Below are positions 25,359 through 33,997 of a stretch of DNA of 42,169 nucleotides, piece after piece (positions within the stretch are counted from its first letter, which is position 1; the number at the start of each line of letters is the position of its first letter). The stretch is taken from NCBI RefSeq assembly GCF_016785185.1, contig NZ_JAEKDY010000017.1; one strand, 5' to 3'. A program made the position numbers and the translations under genes. Source of the DNA: Heyndrickxia sporothermodurans (lineage in GTDB: Bacteria; Bacillota; Bacilli; Bacillales; Bacillaceae_C). A model generated the notes under the pieces. The model was given only the letters and a program-made list of their open reading frames with translations. It was not told the DNA's origin and ran no database searches.

Positions 25359-25558
25359 TGCCTGAAGAATATTTTATTAATGAATTAGCATCCTATATCG
25401 GGTCCGACATAGAAATTAATACGAATAGGGATGCTATTGATGGATTATTGGAAGAAGTTAGAGGTAAACGTGTTACAATTGTTGAATTGGTCGATTACAA
25501 TTCAAAGAAGCATACGGATTTTTCAATAGACGAAATAAACTTTGTTCGTATTCTTTAA
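25358..25558 (+). CDS. Small acidic protein, possibly DUF2642-like, 66 aa
   Basis: Starts inside the stop codon of the preceding gene (TAATG), which points to translational coupling and a joint role. The sequence (FINELASYIGSDIEINTNRD... FSIDEINFVRIL) has alternating beta-strand character like the C-terminal domain of its neighbour and of DUF2642 spore proteins, where a short barrel ends with an ...INFV-type strand. No membrane segment and no cysteine. Family assignment is tentative. Followed by a clear terminator. Confidence 0.65.
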   Translation: MPEEYFINELASYIGSDIEINTNRDAIDGLLEEVRGKRVTIVELVDYNSKKHTDFSIDEINFVRIL

Positions 25559-25582
25559 TTTCATAGCATATTTTATTTTTTC

Positions 25583-25617
25583 AAAAAATCATTCTGCTTT
25601 TGGAATGATTTTTTTTG
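25583..25617 (+). terminator. Terminator of the 23315-25558 unit
   Basis: AAAAAATCATTC-TGCTTTTG-GAATGATTTTTTTT: perfect 12-bp stem and a T8 run. Confidence 0.88.
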
Positions 25618-25687
25618 TTTTGTTAAACTTGGTTGTTAATTTCTACTCTATGTTAAAACATAGATAAAAATAGGGCAGGGTAGCTGC

Positions 25688-25715
25688 ACGGTTAAACGTT
25701 GAAATACATACTCTG
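25688..25715 (+). promoter_or_regulatory. Candidate SigK promoter of the DUF4855 gene
   Basis: AC (25688-25689), 17 nt, then CATACTCTG (25707-25715), matching the SigK form AC-N16/17-CATANNNTA except for the last base. Located 60 nt before the gene. Confidence 0.55.
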
Positions 25716-25776
25716 TATACAGAGAGGGCATTTTCAAAACGAATGTTAAAAGTGTAGGTAAAGGAGACCAATAACT

Positions 25777-26784
25777 ATGTCAAATACGTCCACTGGCTAT
25801 CTAACTGCCGAGGAACTTTCTATTCAAAACCATATATGTGTATTACCTTGCGGTGACTTATCCGAAGTTGATACGATCGACTGGTCGAAAGAGGATTTAG
25901 AACATTACCAATATTATTTCGTTGATGGCAAACCAGTTGACAAAATGTTCCGTGCTTTTATATTTAATCCTATTCAAATGAGGAAAGATTATTTTATCCA
26001 TGTCATGCATACAGGGATTGGGAAGCCAGCCAGAAATAATGATTGGCAAATGGCAATTGATCATTTATTTAAGGAAAATGTAAATTTTAGCGCATTAGCA
26101 CAAAATACGAAGAAGGGAGACACAACAGATATTTGGGTTACGATCCCTTACCCTAACCCATTACAAGAAAACTTCGGTAAAGTTCTAGGCAACAAGCTAG
26201 ATTTTTCTAACGAGACTGATCAAATAAAGGCGATTCAATGGTGGATTGATAGTTTTATCATGCGATGGGAAAAAGAAACTCACCTACATGATACATTATC
26301 ATTTAAAGGGTTTGTATGGCAAAGAAGCTCAATTAATGAAGGTGATGAAAATTTAGTAAAAGAAACAAATGATTACATCCATAATCGCGGCTTCCTTTCA
26401 CTATGGTTATTTAATTATGGTTCATCAGGATGTTTGGCATGGAGTGATTTCAAATTTGATGCCGCATGTGCAAATCCTAACTATTATGGAAATACCAACA
26501 TAGATATAAGCTGGATTAAAAATAGTACAGCTTTTGCTAGTCATTACCATACGGGTATGCAAATTATTTATGGCAAAGGCAAATTATTTAATGATACCCA
26601 TATATATGACTATTTGAATTTAGGAGTAAGTCATGGATATATGAATAATAGTTTAGTAGTCTTTCAATTTCCAAACCAAACGATGAAGATGATTTACGAC
26701 AATGATCGTATTGCGTATGTCCATATATACTCCTTTTTAAAGAAAATTTATCAACATTACTCATATCCTGGGATTTCCTATTAA
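25777..26784 (+). CDS. DUF4855 domain protein
   Basis: 335-aa protein without signal peptide. The pattern WSKEDLEHYQYYFVDGKPVD then KMFRAFIFNP, NNDWQMAIDHLFKENVNFSAL, DIWVTIPYPNPLQENFG and later GFVWQRSSINEGDENLVKET agrees with the DUF4855 family (typical lines: WTKEDLLPYVAY..., WMFDSFLFL, VVIMIPYP). Members are often secreted or surface-associated in Firmicutes and have a TIM-barrel-like, glycoside-hydrolase-like character (inference). Candidate acidic residues include the Glu of FVWQRSSINEGDE. GGAG lies 7 nt before the ATG. It stands between the sugar dehydrogenase unit and the glycosyltransferase operon, with its own terminator and a SigK-like promoter, so a role on the spore surface glycan or polymer is plausible. 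Confidence 0.72.
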   Translation: MSNTSTGYLTAEELSIQNHICVLPCGDLSEVDTIDWSKEDLEHYQYYFVDGKPVDKMFRAFIFNPIQMRKDYFIHVMHTGIGKPARNNDWQMAIDHLFKENVNFSALAQNTKKGDTTDIWVTIPYPNPLQENFGKVLGNKLDFSNETDQIKAIQWWIDSFIMRWEKETHLHDTLSFKGFVWQRSSINEGDENLVKETNDYIHNRGFLSLWLFNYGSSGCLAWSDFKFDAACANPNYYGNTNIDISWIKNSTAFASHYHTGMQIIYGKGKLFNDTHIYDYLNLGVSHGYMNNSLVVFQFPNQTMKMIYDNDRIAYVHIYSFLKKIYQHYSYPGISY

Positions 26785-26797
26785 TCGTTTTTGAAAT

Positions 26798-26852
26798 GAA
26801 AAAAGCAACCTGCTTGTAAGATTTTCTTCTCACAAATCAGGTTGCTTTTTTT
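26798..26852. terminator. Bidirectional terminator between DUF4855 gene and glycosyltransferase operon
   Basis: AAAAAGCAACCTG (26800-26812) pairs with CAGGTTGCTTTTT (26838-26850); the A and T flanks serve both converging transcripts. Confidence 0.85.
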
Positions 26853-26865
26853 ACTTGATAAATTT

Positions 26866-27852
26866 TCATAGCTGAGCATAGATATCTAAAAGCTGATCGG
26901 CAATAATATGATGATCATGTACTCTAGATACATAATCCCTTCCGAGTATTCCTAACTGTTGACGTAAAATTGGATTGTCTAATAATAATTTTACTTGATC
27001 GTATAGATTGTCGGGATTTGCATTGACAATTGGTAAATCGTCAGGGAAAGTACTGATAAGATCTGGACGTATATAAGTAACTACTGGCTTACCAAGCGCC
27101 ATAGACTCAACACTTAATAGCCCATATGATCCACAAAGAACTTGATCAATAATGATATCCGCTTCCTCATAAAGTTTAATAACTTCTTTATGATTCATTC
27201 CTTCAATTCTTCTATAGTCAAAATTATGGGTTTTCCTCAATTCTTCTATAACATTCTCTATAAAAGCCGTTCCTTTAAAATAGGGGTTTGTTGGTGCGTG
27301 TAAAATTAAAGGTTTTTCCTTTGTGACTTGTGGAAAACGTGGGGTGAATTGACTTAAATTTATAGCAATGGGAACGACATGAACTTTATCATAATAATCC
27401 TTTACATATTCATATACTTCGTAATCTTGCACGATGGCTTCTTTTATATGAGCAGAAAGTTTTGTTAGCACCTGATCAATTACATCATTTGGAGGGGAAT
27501 CCCACGTATTTACGTACGGGTTATTCACTTTTGCCTTGTCATGGAATCTTACATCATTTCCCCAATGGTGCATCAGCATTTTTTTATGTTTCTTTTGAAT
27601 GAGAGGCAGATCTTCAAAAGAAGGATTTAATGTTTTAGCGTAATGAAAATGGAAAATATCAAAGTATTCTATAAGCTCTTCCTGTTTTTCTGAGAGGTAA
27701 TCAAAATTCGTATTTATGAGGTAGTCTTCATAACCTAAATACGAAAAATAGGTATTGTAGCCGATAGAATAGTGGCCTTTTTTTTGCAATGCATCACTTA
27801 AAATCCCCATTTGACCTGCAATTTCTACTGTCCCATGAAAAATTTTCATCAT
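26866..27852 (-). CDS. GT4-type glycosyltransferase, paralogue A
   Basis: Predicted retaining GT-B glycosyltransferase using a nucleotide sugar, cytoplasmic. N-terminal acceptor domain: MKIFHGTVEIAGQMGILSDA, FDIFHFHYAK and KMLMHHWGNDVRFH. C-terminal donor domain: ILHAPTNPYFKGTAFIE and the EX7E-type block EADIIIDQVLCGSYGLLSVE followed by SMALGKPVV. 328 aa. It shares this layout with the genes at 32461-33846 and 36203-37186, so the three form a local paralogous family. Its ATG overlaps the stop of the epimerase gene (ATGA), and it is the last gene of a four-gene operon driven by a SigK-type promoter. Donor sugar is unknown. Confidence 0.85.
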   Translation of the reverse strand: MMKIFHGTVEIAGQMGILSDALQKKGHYSIGYNTYFSYLGYEDYLINTNFDYLSEKQEELIEYFDIFHFHYAKTLNPSFEDLPLIQKKHKKMLMHHWGNDVRFHDKAKVNNPYVNTWDSPPNDVIDQVLTKLSAHIKEAIVQDYEVYEYVKDYYDKVHVVPIAINLSQFTPRFPQVTKEKPLILHAPTNPYFKGTAFIENVIEELRKTHNFDYRRIEGMNHKEVIKLYEEADIIIDQVLCGSYGLLSVESMALGKPVVTYIRPDLISTFPDDLPIVNANPDNLYDQVKLLLDNPILRQQLGILGRDYVSRVHDHHIIADQLLDIYAQL

Positions 27853-28793
27853 GTTTCACCTCGTTTTAGCCATGCAAATGTTTTAGTTAGACCAGAGTGG
27901 ATATCATTCGTACATTTCCAACCTAAATCGATTAATTTATTGTTATCCAGACATCTCCTTTGAACAATATCAACATCTCTCTTTGCTCCAAATTGGAGTG
28001 CTACATGTTCTAAACCGCAAATCCCACTAATTTCTTCAGCGAGCTCAATTACACTTGTTTCTTTTCCAGTACTTACATTATATACCTGACCGATTGCTTT
28101 ATTTTGTGTAGCAGCTAAAACGATCGCTTCTAAAGCATCATCGATGTAAGTGAAATCCCTAGTTTGCTTTCCATCTCCGAAAATAGTCATTGGTTTCCCG
28201 TGTTTAGCTGAGTCAAAAAATTTAGCCACAACTCCGCAATAAGGATTACTTATTAATTGGCCTGGTCCATACACATTTGATAAGCGAAGTATGGTAACTG
28301 GTAAACTATATATATGGTGATATACATGGCAATAATGTTCTGTTGAAAATTTACTAGCTGAATAGGGAAGTTTGATATTATAATAGGATTCCGGGGTTGG
28401 CAGAATTGTTGCATTTCCATAGACAGATGCCGTAGACGTATAAATAAATCTTTTTAATTTAGGTGATAAGCTCTGCGATTTTTGGAGTAATAATAAACCA
28501 CCATATAGATTGGTTTCAAAATCATCCCGTATGTTGTTATAGGATAAGACGAGGTTTTTACATGCTAAATGAAAAATGTAATCTACTTTTGGAAGCACCT
28601 CATCTAAAATATCTTCGTTTGTTATACTGTCATGATAAAATGTTATTTTTGAATCTTTAGGTATTGAAGATCGATTACCTGTAGACAGGTCATCGATAAT
28701 ATAAATATGATCGGATAAAGGAAGCATTTTCTGTACTAATTGTGATCCTAAAAATCCCGCTCCGCCAGTAATTAATATCTTACCGAAATTCAT
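27849..28793 (-). CDS. NAD-dependent sugar epimerase/dehydratase (extended SDR)
   Basis: Nucleotide-sugar-modifying SDR. The Rossmann motif ILITGGAGFLGSQLV is at residues about 6-20; catalytic Ser/Tyr/Lys appear in YTSTASVYG and YSASKFSTEHY; RLSNVYGPGQ and GDGKQTRDFTYIDDA are typical of the UDP-glucose/UDP-GlcNAc 4-epimerase group. 314 aa. It overlaps both neighbours by four bases (ATGA), so the operon is tightly coupled. It may make an epimer (for example a galacto form) of one of the activated sugars used by the island's transferases; the exact substrate is not readable from sequence. Confidence 0.88.
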   Translation of the reverse strand: MNFGKILITGGAGFLGSQLVQKMLPLSDHIYIIDDLSTGNRSSIPKDSKITFYHDSITNEDILDEVLPKVDYIFHLACKNLVLSYNNIRDDFETNLYGGLLLLQKSQSLSPKLKRFIYTSTASVYGNATILPTPESYYNIKLPYSASKFSTEHYCHVYHHIYSLPVTILRLSNVYGPGQLISNPYCGVVAKFFDSAKHGKPMTIFGDGKQTRDFTYIDDALEAIVLAATQNKAIGQVYNVSTGKETSVIELAEEISGICGLEHVALQFGAKRDVDIVQRRCLDNNKLIDLGWKCTNDIHSGLTKTFAWLKRGET

Positions 28794-29869
28794 TCCGATC
28801 CTCCTTCATTTTTCATATTTGCTGTAGAAAAACTGTTTAATGGAAGATCAATCACCTTTTTTGTTAAATATGATTGATAAATAGCAAAAATAGTTTCTAG
28901 CGCCTTTTTTCCTTCATATCCATCAATAAGTAGTTTTTCATCTCCATATTGTACGGTGTGAATAAAATTTTCGTACATATATACTTGTTCGTTATTATCT
29001 TTCAATAGTTCATTTAGATGTTCATAATCCGTTTCTTCATCAACGATATACCATCGGCTTATTTGATTTAATGAAGGTCCTTCTAAAGAAATACAGCCTT
29101 TTTCGCCGAATATTGATAGTTGATAGCCTAAATTTTTTGGTTGAGTGATCACATTTGCTTCGATTAATCCTTTTGTCTTGTTTGAAAAGGTAAGGACGCC
29201 AAGGGCGATATCTTCCGTTTCTTTTGTCTTCGAAAAAGAAGAAATATCACCATACACTTTTTCTACATCCCCTAAAAACCATTGCATTAAATCAATCAGA
29301 TGAATCCCTTGGTTTACGAGCATTCCGCCATCATTTTCCCAATCACCGCGCCAAGGAGCTGATGCATAGTAATCAGGTGAACGGTTTAGTCGAATGGATA
29401 CGATACCTAAATACGGTTTTCCGATTTTCCCATCTTGAATCACCTGTTTTATTTTTTTCATGATGGGCTTAAATCGCATTTGATGACAAACGACAATTTT
29501 ACATTGGTTCGCCTTTGCTAGTTGATTCAATTCATCTGCCTCTTTAAGGGATAATGTCATTGGTTTTTCGAGAATCACATGTTTTCCCGCAATTAACGCA
29601 ATTTTAGCGATTTCAGCATGAAGACCTGAAATCGTACAAATGACAACTGCATCTACTTCATCACTTTCTATCAATTCGGTGTAGTTTTCATAAAGATGTA
29701 TTGGATGATGTTCATTTGCAAGGTTTGTATATTGAAGAGCAGCTTCCTTCATTCTATCTTTTTGAAGGTCGCTAACTGCAACGAGTTTGGCATCTTTACA
29801 TGTCGCTAAAGACTCTATATGACGTTTGGAAATATATCCGCAACCAATTATCCCAAAATGAATAGTCAC
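28790..29869 (-). CDS. Gfo/Idh/MocA oxidoreductase, WbpB/WlbA-like UDP-GlcNAcA 3-oxidase
   Basis: NAD-dependent sugar oxidoreductase. N-terminal Rossmann motif IHFGIIGCGYISKRH, then the EKP motif (VILEKPMTLS) near residue 95. The stretch SPDYYASAPWRGDWENDGG then LVNQGIHLIDL (residues about 165-190) is the WlbA/WbpB form, which oxidises C3 of UDP-N-acetyl-glucuronate before transamination; generic members have a different motif here. 359 aa. The start is GTG 29869, one base after the TAA of the aminotransferase gene. Assignment to this pathway step rests on the motif plus neighbouring WbpA-like and WbpE-like genes. Confidence 0.82.
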   Translation of the reverse strand: MTIHFGIIGCGYISKRHIESLATCKDAKLVAVSDLQKDRMKEAALQYTNLANEHHPIHLYENYTELIESDEVDAVVICTISGLHAEIAKIALIAGKHVILEKPMTLSLKEADELNQLAKANQCKIVVCHQMRFKPIMKKIKQVIQDGKIGKPYLGIVSIRLNRSPDYYASAPWRGDWENDGGMLVNQGIHLIDLMQWFLGDVEKVYGDISSFSKTKETEDIALGVLTFSNKTKGLIEANVITQPKNLGYQLSIFGEKGCISLEGPSLNQISRWYIVDEETDYEHLNELLKDNNEQVYMYENFIHTVQYGDEKLLIDGYEGKKALETIFAIYQSYLTKKVIDLPLNSFSTANMKNEGGSE

Positions 29870-29870
29870 T

Positions 29871-30974
29871 TTATCCCTTCACCTCATTTAATAGCACATC
29901 TATCACATAATTTTGATCTTCTTCTGATAGAAAAGGAGACATAGGAAGTGCAAATAATGTTTTTGAGAGTGATTCAGCTATTGGGAAATCGCCATACTTG
30001 TACGGTAAATGCGAGTACACATCTTGTAAATGCAGACAAAGCGGATAATATATTCCCGATTGAATATTATTTGCTTGTAATAACTTCAAAAATTTCTCGC
30101 GATTATCTGAACCTACACAAAATAAATGATAGATGTGGGAGCAATCAGTTTTTACAATTGGAAGTTTTAGCGTATTTGTTTGTGAAAGTTTTTCATAATA
30201 CCGTTTTGCTACATCATTTCTTTTGCTGTTCCAGTGATCTATTTTGTTTAGGATTACTAATAAAATAGCAGCATGTATTTCATCCAGTCGACTATTGTAA
30301 CCAATAGAATCATGGAAATACTTTTTCGTTGTTCCATGTGTACGAAGCTTTCTTATTTGCTTGGCTAAGCCTAAATCAGAAGTGGTAATGATGCCTCCAT
30401 CCCCAAGTGTACCTAGATTTTTGGTAGGGAAAAAAGAAAAGCACGCAGCATCACCTAAGGAACCAACTGGAGCCCCTTTATAGGTGGCCCCAAATGCTTG
30501 ACAGGCATCTTCAATAACGATTAAGTTATGTTTCTTTGCAATTTTCATTATTTCATCCATATCCGCTGATTGACCAAATAAATGTACTGGAATAATTGCC
30601 TTTGTTGCGGAAGTGATTTTTTCTTCAATCTTTAAAGGATCAATATTGTACGATTCCGGATCTACGTCTACAAATACCGGGGTAGCCCCTACACGGGATA
30701 TTGCTTCAGCGCTTGCGAAAAAAGTAAATGGAGAGGTGATTACTTCATCCCCGGCACTAATTCCATAAGCATCCAATGTTAAAACTAAAGCATCTGTTCC
30801 ATTACCAACAGCGATTGCATCTAACGTACCAAGTTTATTAGAAATCTTTTTTTCTAATTCATCAACTTTAGGGCCAAGAACATATTGACCGCTTTCTAGA
30901 ACATTTTCAATTTCTTGTAATATTTCTGTTTTAACAGAAAAAAATTGCTTTTTTAAATCTATTAATTGAATCAT
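29871..30974 (-). CDS. DegT/DnrJ/EryC1/StrS aminotransferase, WbpE-like
   Basis: PLP-dependent sugar aminotransferase of fold type I, expected to convert the 3-keto product of the neighbouring oxidase to the 3-amino sugar with glutamate as donor. It begins IQLIDLKKQFF; the PLP-phosphate site GNGTDALVLTL is near residue 55, VIEDACQAFGATYKG carries the ring-stacking Asp, and the Schiff-base lysine is in SFFPTKNLGTLGDGG (about residue 185). 367 aa from ATG 30974, which has AAGGAGG; a longer frame to 31007 adds 11 residues without support. First gene of the four-gene operon; a SigK promoter lies 33-60 nt upstream. Confidence 0.88.
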   Translation of the reverse strand: MIQLIDLKKQFFSVKTEILQEIENVLESGQYVLGPKVDELEKKISNKLGTLDAIAVGNGTDALVLTLDAYGISAGDEVITSPFTFFASAEAISRVGATPVFVDVDPESYNIDPLKIEEKITSATKAIIPVHLFGQSADMDEIMKIAKKHNLIVIEDACQAFGATYKGAPVGSLGDAACFSFFPTKNLGTLGDGGIITTSDLGLAKQIRKLRTHGTTKKYFHDSIGYNSRLDEIHAAILLVILNKIDHWNSKRNDVAKRYYEKLSQTNTLKLPIVKTDCSHIYHLFCVGSDNREKFLKLLQANNIQSGIYYPLCLHLQDVYSHLPYKYGDFPIAESLSKTLFALPMSPFLSEEDQNYVIDVLLNEVKG

Positions 30975-31006
30975 TATTTTCCTCCTTACTTTTGATGTCA
31001 TCATCA

Positions 31007-31034
31007 TATCTTATGTTAGTATTGATTTCGTCGT
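31007..31034 (-). promoter_or_regulatory. SigK promoter of the aminotransferase-oxidase-epimerase-glycosyltransferase operon
   Basis: On the minus strand AC (31033-31034), a 17-nt spacer and CATAAGATA (31007-31015), a full match to the SigK consensus AC-N16/17-CATANNNTA. It predicts expression in the mother cell late in sporulation. Confidence 0.75.
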
Positions 31035-31143
31035 AACGGCATGTAAACTAGAATAATTACATTATTAAATTAAGTGAAATACAAGAAATTTGCTGATAAT
31101 ACAAAAAACTACCATAGGAATGGCAGCTAAAAAAGTTTTGTGT

Positions 31144-32229
31144 TTATTTTTGATTAATTCCCAGCTTTTTCTCGAGTAACTTTTTATTATGCAGGATTCT
31201 CTCGTCTTTTGGACGAAAATCATATGCTTTTTCATTATGTTCGTACGATTTTTGGAAATCTCCTAGATTATAATAACAAACGCACATTTGCAAATGCGGG
31301 TACCAAGTATAATAAGCAGGGTAGGAGAAACTCCATTGATTAGAGTCAGGTTCTGATTTCGTAGCGATATCATACCAAAATACTGCCGGAATATATTCTT
31401 TTTTTCTTTGGAAATTGTAACCAATTCTACTGCATGTCTCCGGGCGTGGTGTTTTCGAATACTCGAATGATTGAAATAAGCTCTTTAGCTCATTATCCAA
31501 ATCCCCTAAAAAACGATAGCAATCCGCTTTATTAATACAAGCATATACTTTGTCTTCGATCCAACCCGACTTTAACGCAATATTTTTGTTATAACTTTCA
31601 ATTGCTTTTTCATAATGTCCATTTTCTCTTAGTTCATTCCCATAATAAAAATAATCTCTTGCTGAAAAGATATCTCCTCTATCAATTTTTGTTTGATAAA
31701 TATTGAGGTTACGTCCTGTAGAATGGCTGATTTTTTTATGTGTTACTGATATATCTGAATTAATTACCTTTCCATATACCTCAAGGTAATTATGACAATC
31801 GCCCTTCCATATAAAATTTTTTTCCGTTTTAATCAGACGATTTCTACGATAACGCAGTGTAACATTTCCATATTCATCTGTACCTGCATTATAGAACATG
31901 GAAACGGAATCAACAGATGGATCTAAGGATTGTTTTAATTCTTTTAACTTTTTTTGATCTTCTTCTAATAAAACATCATCCGCATCAAGATAAAGAATAT
32001 ATTCTTTCGTTGCATATTTAAAAGACTCATTTCTAGCATCTGCAAAATTCCCCGTCCATTCAAAAAAATATACGCGATCGGTATATTCTTTAGCAATTTC
32101 AACTGTTCGATCAGTGGATCCTGTATCGACAATATTGATTTCATCGACAATGTCTTTGACCGTATCTAATCCTCTTGCAAGTACGTCTTCTTCGTTTTTT
32201 ACAATCATACAAAGGCTTATCGTTACCAA
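31144..32229 (-). CDS. GT2 glycosyltransferase with C-terminal TPR region
   Basis: Family 2 inverting glycosyltransferase. The N-terminal domain shows ISLCMIVKNEEDVLARGL, NIVDTGSTDRTVEIAKEY and the metal-binding DxD-type motif YLDADDVLLEED near residue 80. The second half (from about residue 185) has TPR-like helices (YFYYGNELRENGHYEKAIES; CYYNLGDFQKSYEHNEKAY). This architecture occurs in SunS-like and spore-surface glycosyltransferases that modify proteins. 361 aa. TTG 32229 is the likely start, because AAGGAG lies just upstream inside the longer frame that begins at 32265. Single gene, divergent from 32461; the protein target may be the collagen-like protein encoded nearby (inference). Confidence 0.82.
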   Translation of the reverse strand: MVTISLCMIVKNEEDVLARGLDTVKDIVDEINIVDTGSTDRTVEIAKEYTDRVYFFEWTGNFADARNESFKYATKEYILYLDADDVLLEEDQKKLKELKQSLDPSVDSVSMFYNAGTDEYGNVTLRYRRNRLIKTEKNFIWKGDCHNYLEVYGKVINSDISVTHKKISHSTGRNLNIYQTKIDRGDIFSARDYFYYGNELRENGHYEKAIESYNKNIALKSGWIEDKVYACINKADCYRFLGDLDNELKSLFQSFEYSKTPRPETCSRIGYNFQRKKEYIPAVFWYDIATKSEPDSNQWSFSYPAYYTWYPHLQMCVCYYNLGDFQKSYEHNEKAYDFRPKDERILHNKKLLEKKLGINQK

Positions 32230-32399
32230 AAAAAGCAACTCCTTTTGAATTATTATTAGTTCCATATATTAGTTTACTCAATACCAAAATGAATGTTTGG
32301 ATTGGAACCTATGAATAGTAGGAAAGGGCTTTAGAAGGCGGTTTTCTTATTAACATATATCAAATTAGACATTAGACAGTTTCTTACCGGAATATAAAT

Positions 32400-32408
32400 C
32401 ATAAGGTA
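32400..32408 (+). promoter_or_regulatory. SigK-type -10 (CATAAGGTA) upstream of the TPR-GT4 gene
   Basis: CATANNNTA is matched fully 52 nt before the gene, but the AC of a -35 is not found at 16-17 nt. The promoter is therefore uncertain. Confidence 0.35.
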
Positions 32409-32460
32409 TTAGTGGGATTTAAATTAATACTCTAGAGGGGCAATTAAAAGGAGGACTAAA

Positions 32461-33846
32461 ATGAGTGAAAAAGAAAATTTAATATTAAAAACTTTACATG
32501 ACAATGATCTAATTCTTGCAAATAAGCTCCTTAAGCAATATGAATCTGAACAAATAAACCAATCATCTTATTATTTTTTAAATGCATGTTTTTTTATTAA
32601 AAAAGGAAATTTAACAAACGGATGGCTATGGTTATGGAGGGGACTAGAATTATTTCCAGAGGATAAAAAATTATTATATTTAATGTGGATGATATCTCAA
32701 CTTTTAGGAAGGAGAGGACAAGAACAAGTTTATAAGGAAAAAAAAGAGTTACTTAATAATAATATCGAAATAGCTTTTCAATTACCTTTCGATCTTGATT
32801 CTTATGAAAAAGAAAATATACAGAGTAGCTTTTCTGTCCTTCAAGGAAGTATGGAAATTGCTAATCAAATGAATACATTATCGCAGGGTTTAAAAAGACT
32901 TGGAATTAGCTCACATACATTAAACTATTATCCTTACTACTTAAACTATGTTTCCGATTATGAATGGTCCTTAATTGGTCAACGGAGTACACCTACCATC
33001 AATACACAATTGAGAAAGTTGACAGAAGAATTCTTGCTAAATTACGACGTTTTTCATTTTCATTGGGGAACAAGCCTGACACTGGATTGGTCCGATATTC
33101 CGATATTAAAAGCATCAGAAAAGGAAATAGTTATGCAGCATTGGGGAAGTGATGTACGTCTAATTTCAGAAGCGAAAAAATTAAATCCTTATGCATTAGT
33201 TAAAAATGCAAATGAGGATCTTATTAAATGGAATCTACAAAAACTTTCACAGCAAATAAAACATTGTGTAGTATTTGATATGGAACTGTACCATTATGTT
33301 AAAGATTATTATGAAAATGTATCAGTCATTCCAGCAATGGTAGATATGGACCAGTACCAGCCTTCTGTAAATGAGAAGAAAAAGAATAAATTACTCATTG
33401 CTCATGCCCCAACTTCCCCCTATATAAAAGGAACCCAATATATATTAAAAGCTATAGAATCTTTAAAAGACCAATATAACTTTGATTTTATTACGGTTCA
33501 GGGAAAGAGCCATGAAGAAGCTATACAAATTTATAGAGAGGCTGATCTTATAATTGATCAACTCCATATTGGGAGCTATGGGCTTTTTGCGATTGAAACA
33601 ATGGCGATGTCTAAACCAGTAATTTGTTGGATTAGTGATTATATGAAAGAAAACTACCCAAAAGACCTTCCGATTATAATAGCTAATCCCGATACGATAA
33701 AAGATTGTATTGAAAATGCACTTAAAAACTTAGATATGCTTCCCGAAATAGGCAAAAGAGGGAGGGCATATGTAGAAAAAAATCATGACATGGTTAAAAA
33801 TAGTAAACAAATGCTTTCATTGTATAGGACAATTCAAAAAAATTAA
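32461..33846 (+). CDS. GT4-type glycosyltransferase with N-terminal TPR-like extension, paralogue B
   Basis: 461 aa: about 120 N-terminal residues form helical, TPR-like repeats (LILANKLLKQYESEQ..., YFLNACFFIKKGNLTNGWLW, LWRGLELFPEDKKLLYLMWM), followed by a GT-B transferase aligned with the genes at 26866 and 36203: LQGSMEIANQMNTLSQGL, YDVFHFHWGT, IVMQHWGSDVRLIS, LIAHAPTSPYIKGTQYI and EADLIIDQLHIGSYGLFAIE then TMAMSKPVI. The extension distinguishes it from its two paralogues and may bind a protein acceptor or partner. GGAGG precedes ATG 32461. Monocistronic, with its own terminator. Donor and acceptor unknown. Confidence 0.83.
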   Translation: MSEKENLILKTLHDNDLILANKLLKQYESEQINQSSYYFLNACFFIKKGNLTNGWLWLWRGLELFPEDKKLLYLMWMISQLLGRRGQEQVYKEKKELLNNNIEIAFQLPFDLDSYEKENIQSSFSVLQGSMEIANQMNTLSQGLKRLGISSHTLNYYPYYLNYVSDYEWSLIGQRSTPTINTQLRKLTEEFLLNYDVFHFHWGTSLTLDWSDIPILKASEKEIVMQHWGSDVRLISEAKKLNPYALVKNANEDLIKWNLQKLSQQIKHCVVFDMELYHYVKDYYENVSVIPAMVDMDQYQPSVNEKKKNKLLIAHAPTSPYIKGTQYILKAIESLKDQYNFDFITVQGKSHEEAIQIYREADLIIDQLHIGSYGLFAIETMAMSKPVICWISDYMKENYPKDLPIIIANPDTIKDCIENALKNLDMLPEIGKRGRAYVEKNHDMVKNSKQMLSLYRTIQKN

Positions 33847-33851
33847 TGTTC

Positions 33852-33892
33852 AAAGTCATTACTTCTTTTTTAAAAAGGTAATGACTTTTTGT
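33852..33892 (+). terminator. Terminator of the TPR-GT4 gene
   Basis: AAAGTCATTAC (33852-33862) pairs with GTAATGACTTT (33878-33888), followed by T residues. Confidence 0.82.
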
Positions 33893-33915
33893 GTAGGTAT
33901 ATAATTTTATAAGTA

Positions 33916-33956
33916 TAAAAAGACTTGTAGAAAAAATTCTCTACAAGTCTTTTGTT
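33916..33956 (-). terminator. Terminator of the collagen-like gene
   Basis: AAAAGACTTGTAG / CTACAAGTCTTTT perfect stem, T-rich on the minus-strand side, about 42 nt after the stop codon of the gene on the minus strand. Confidence 0.8.
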
Positions 33957-33997
33957 AAATCACTTTATTAGAAACACTAAATAACCACAAATACACA

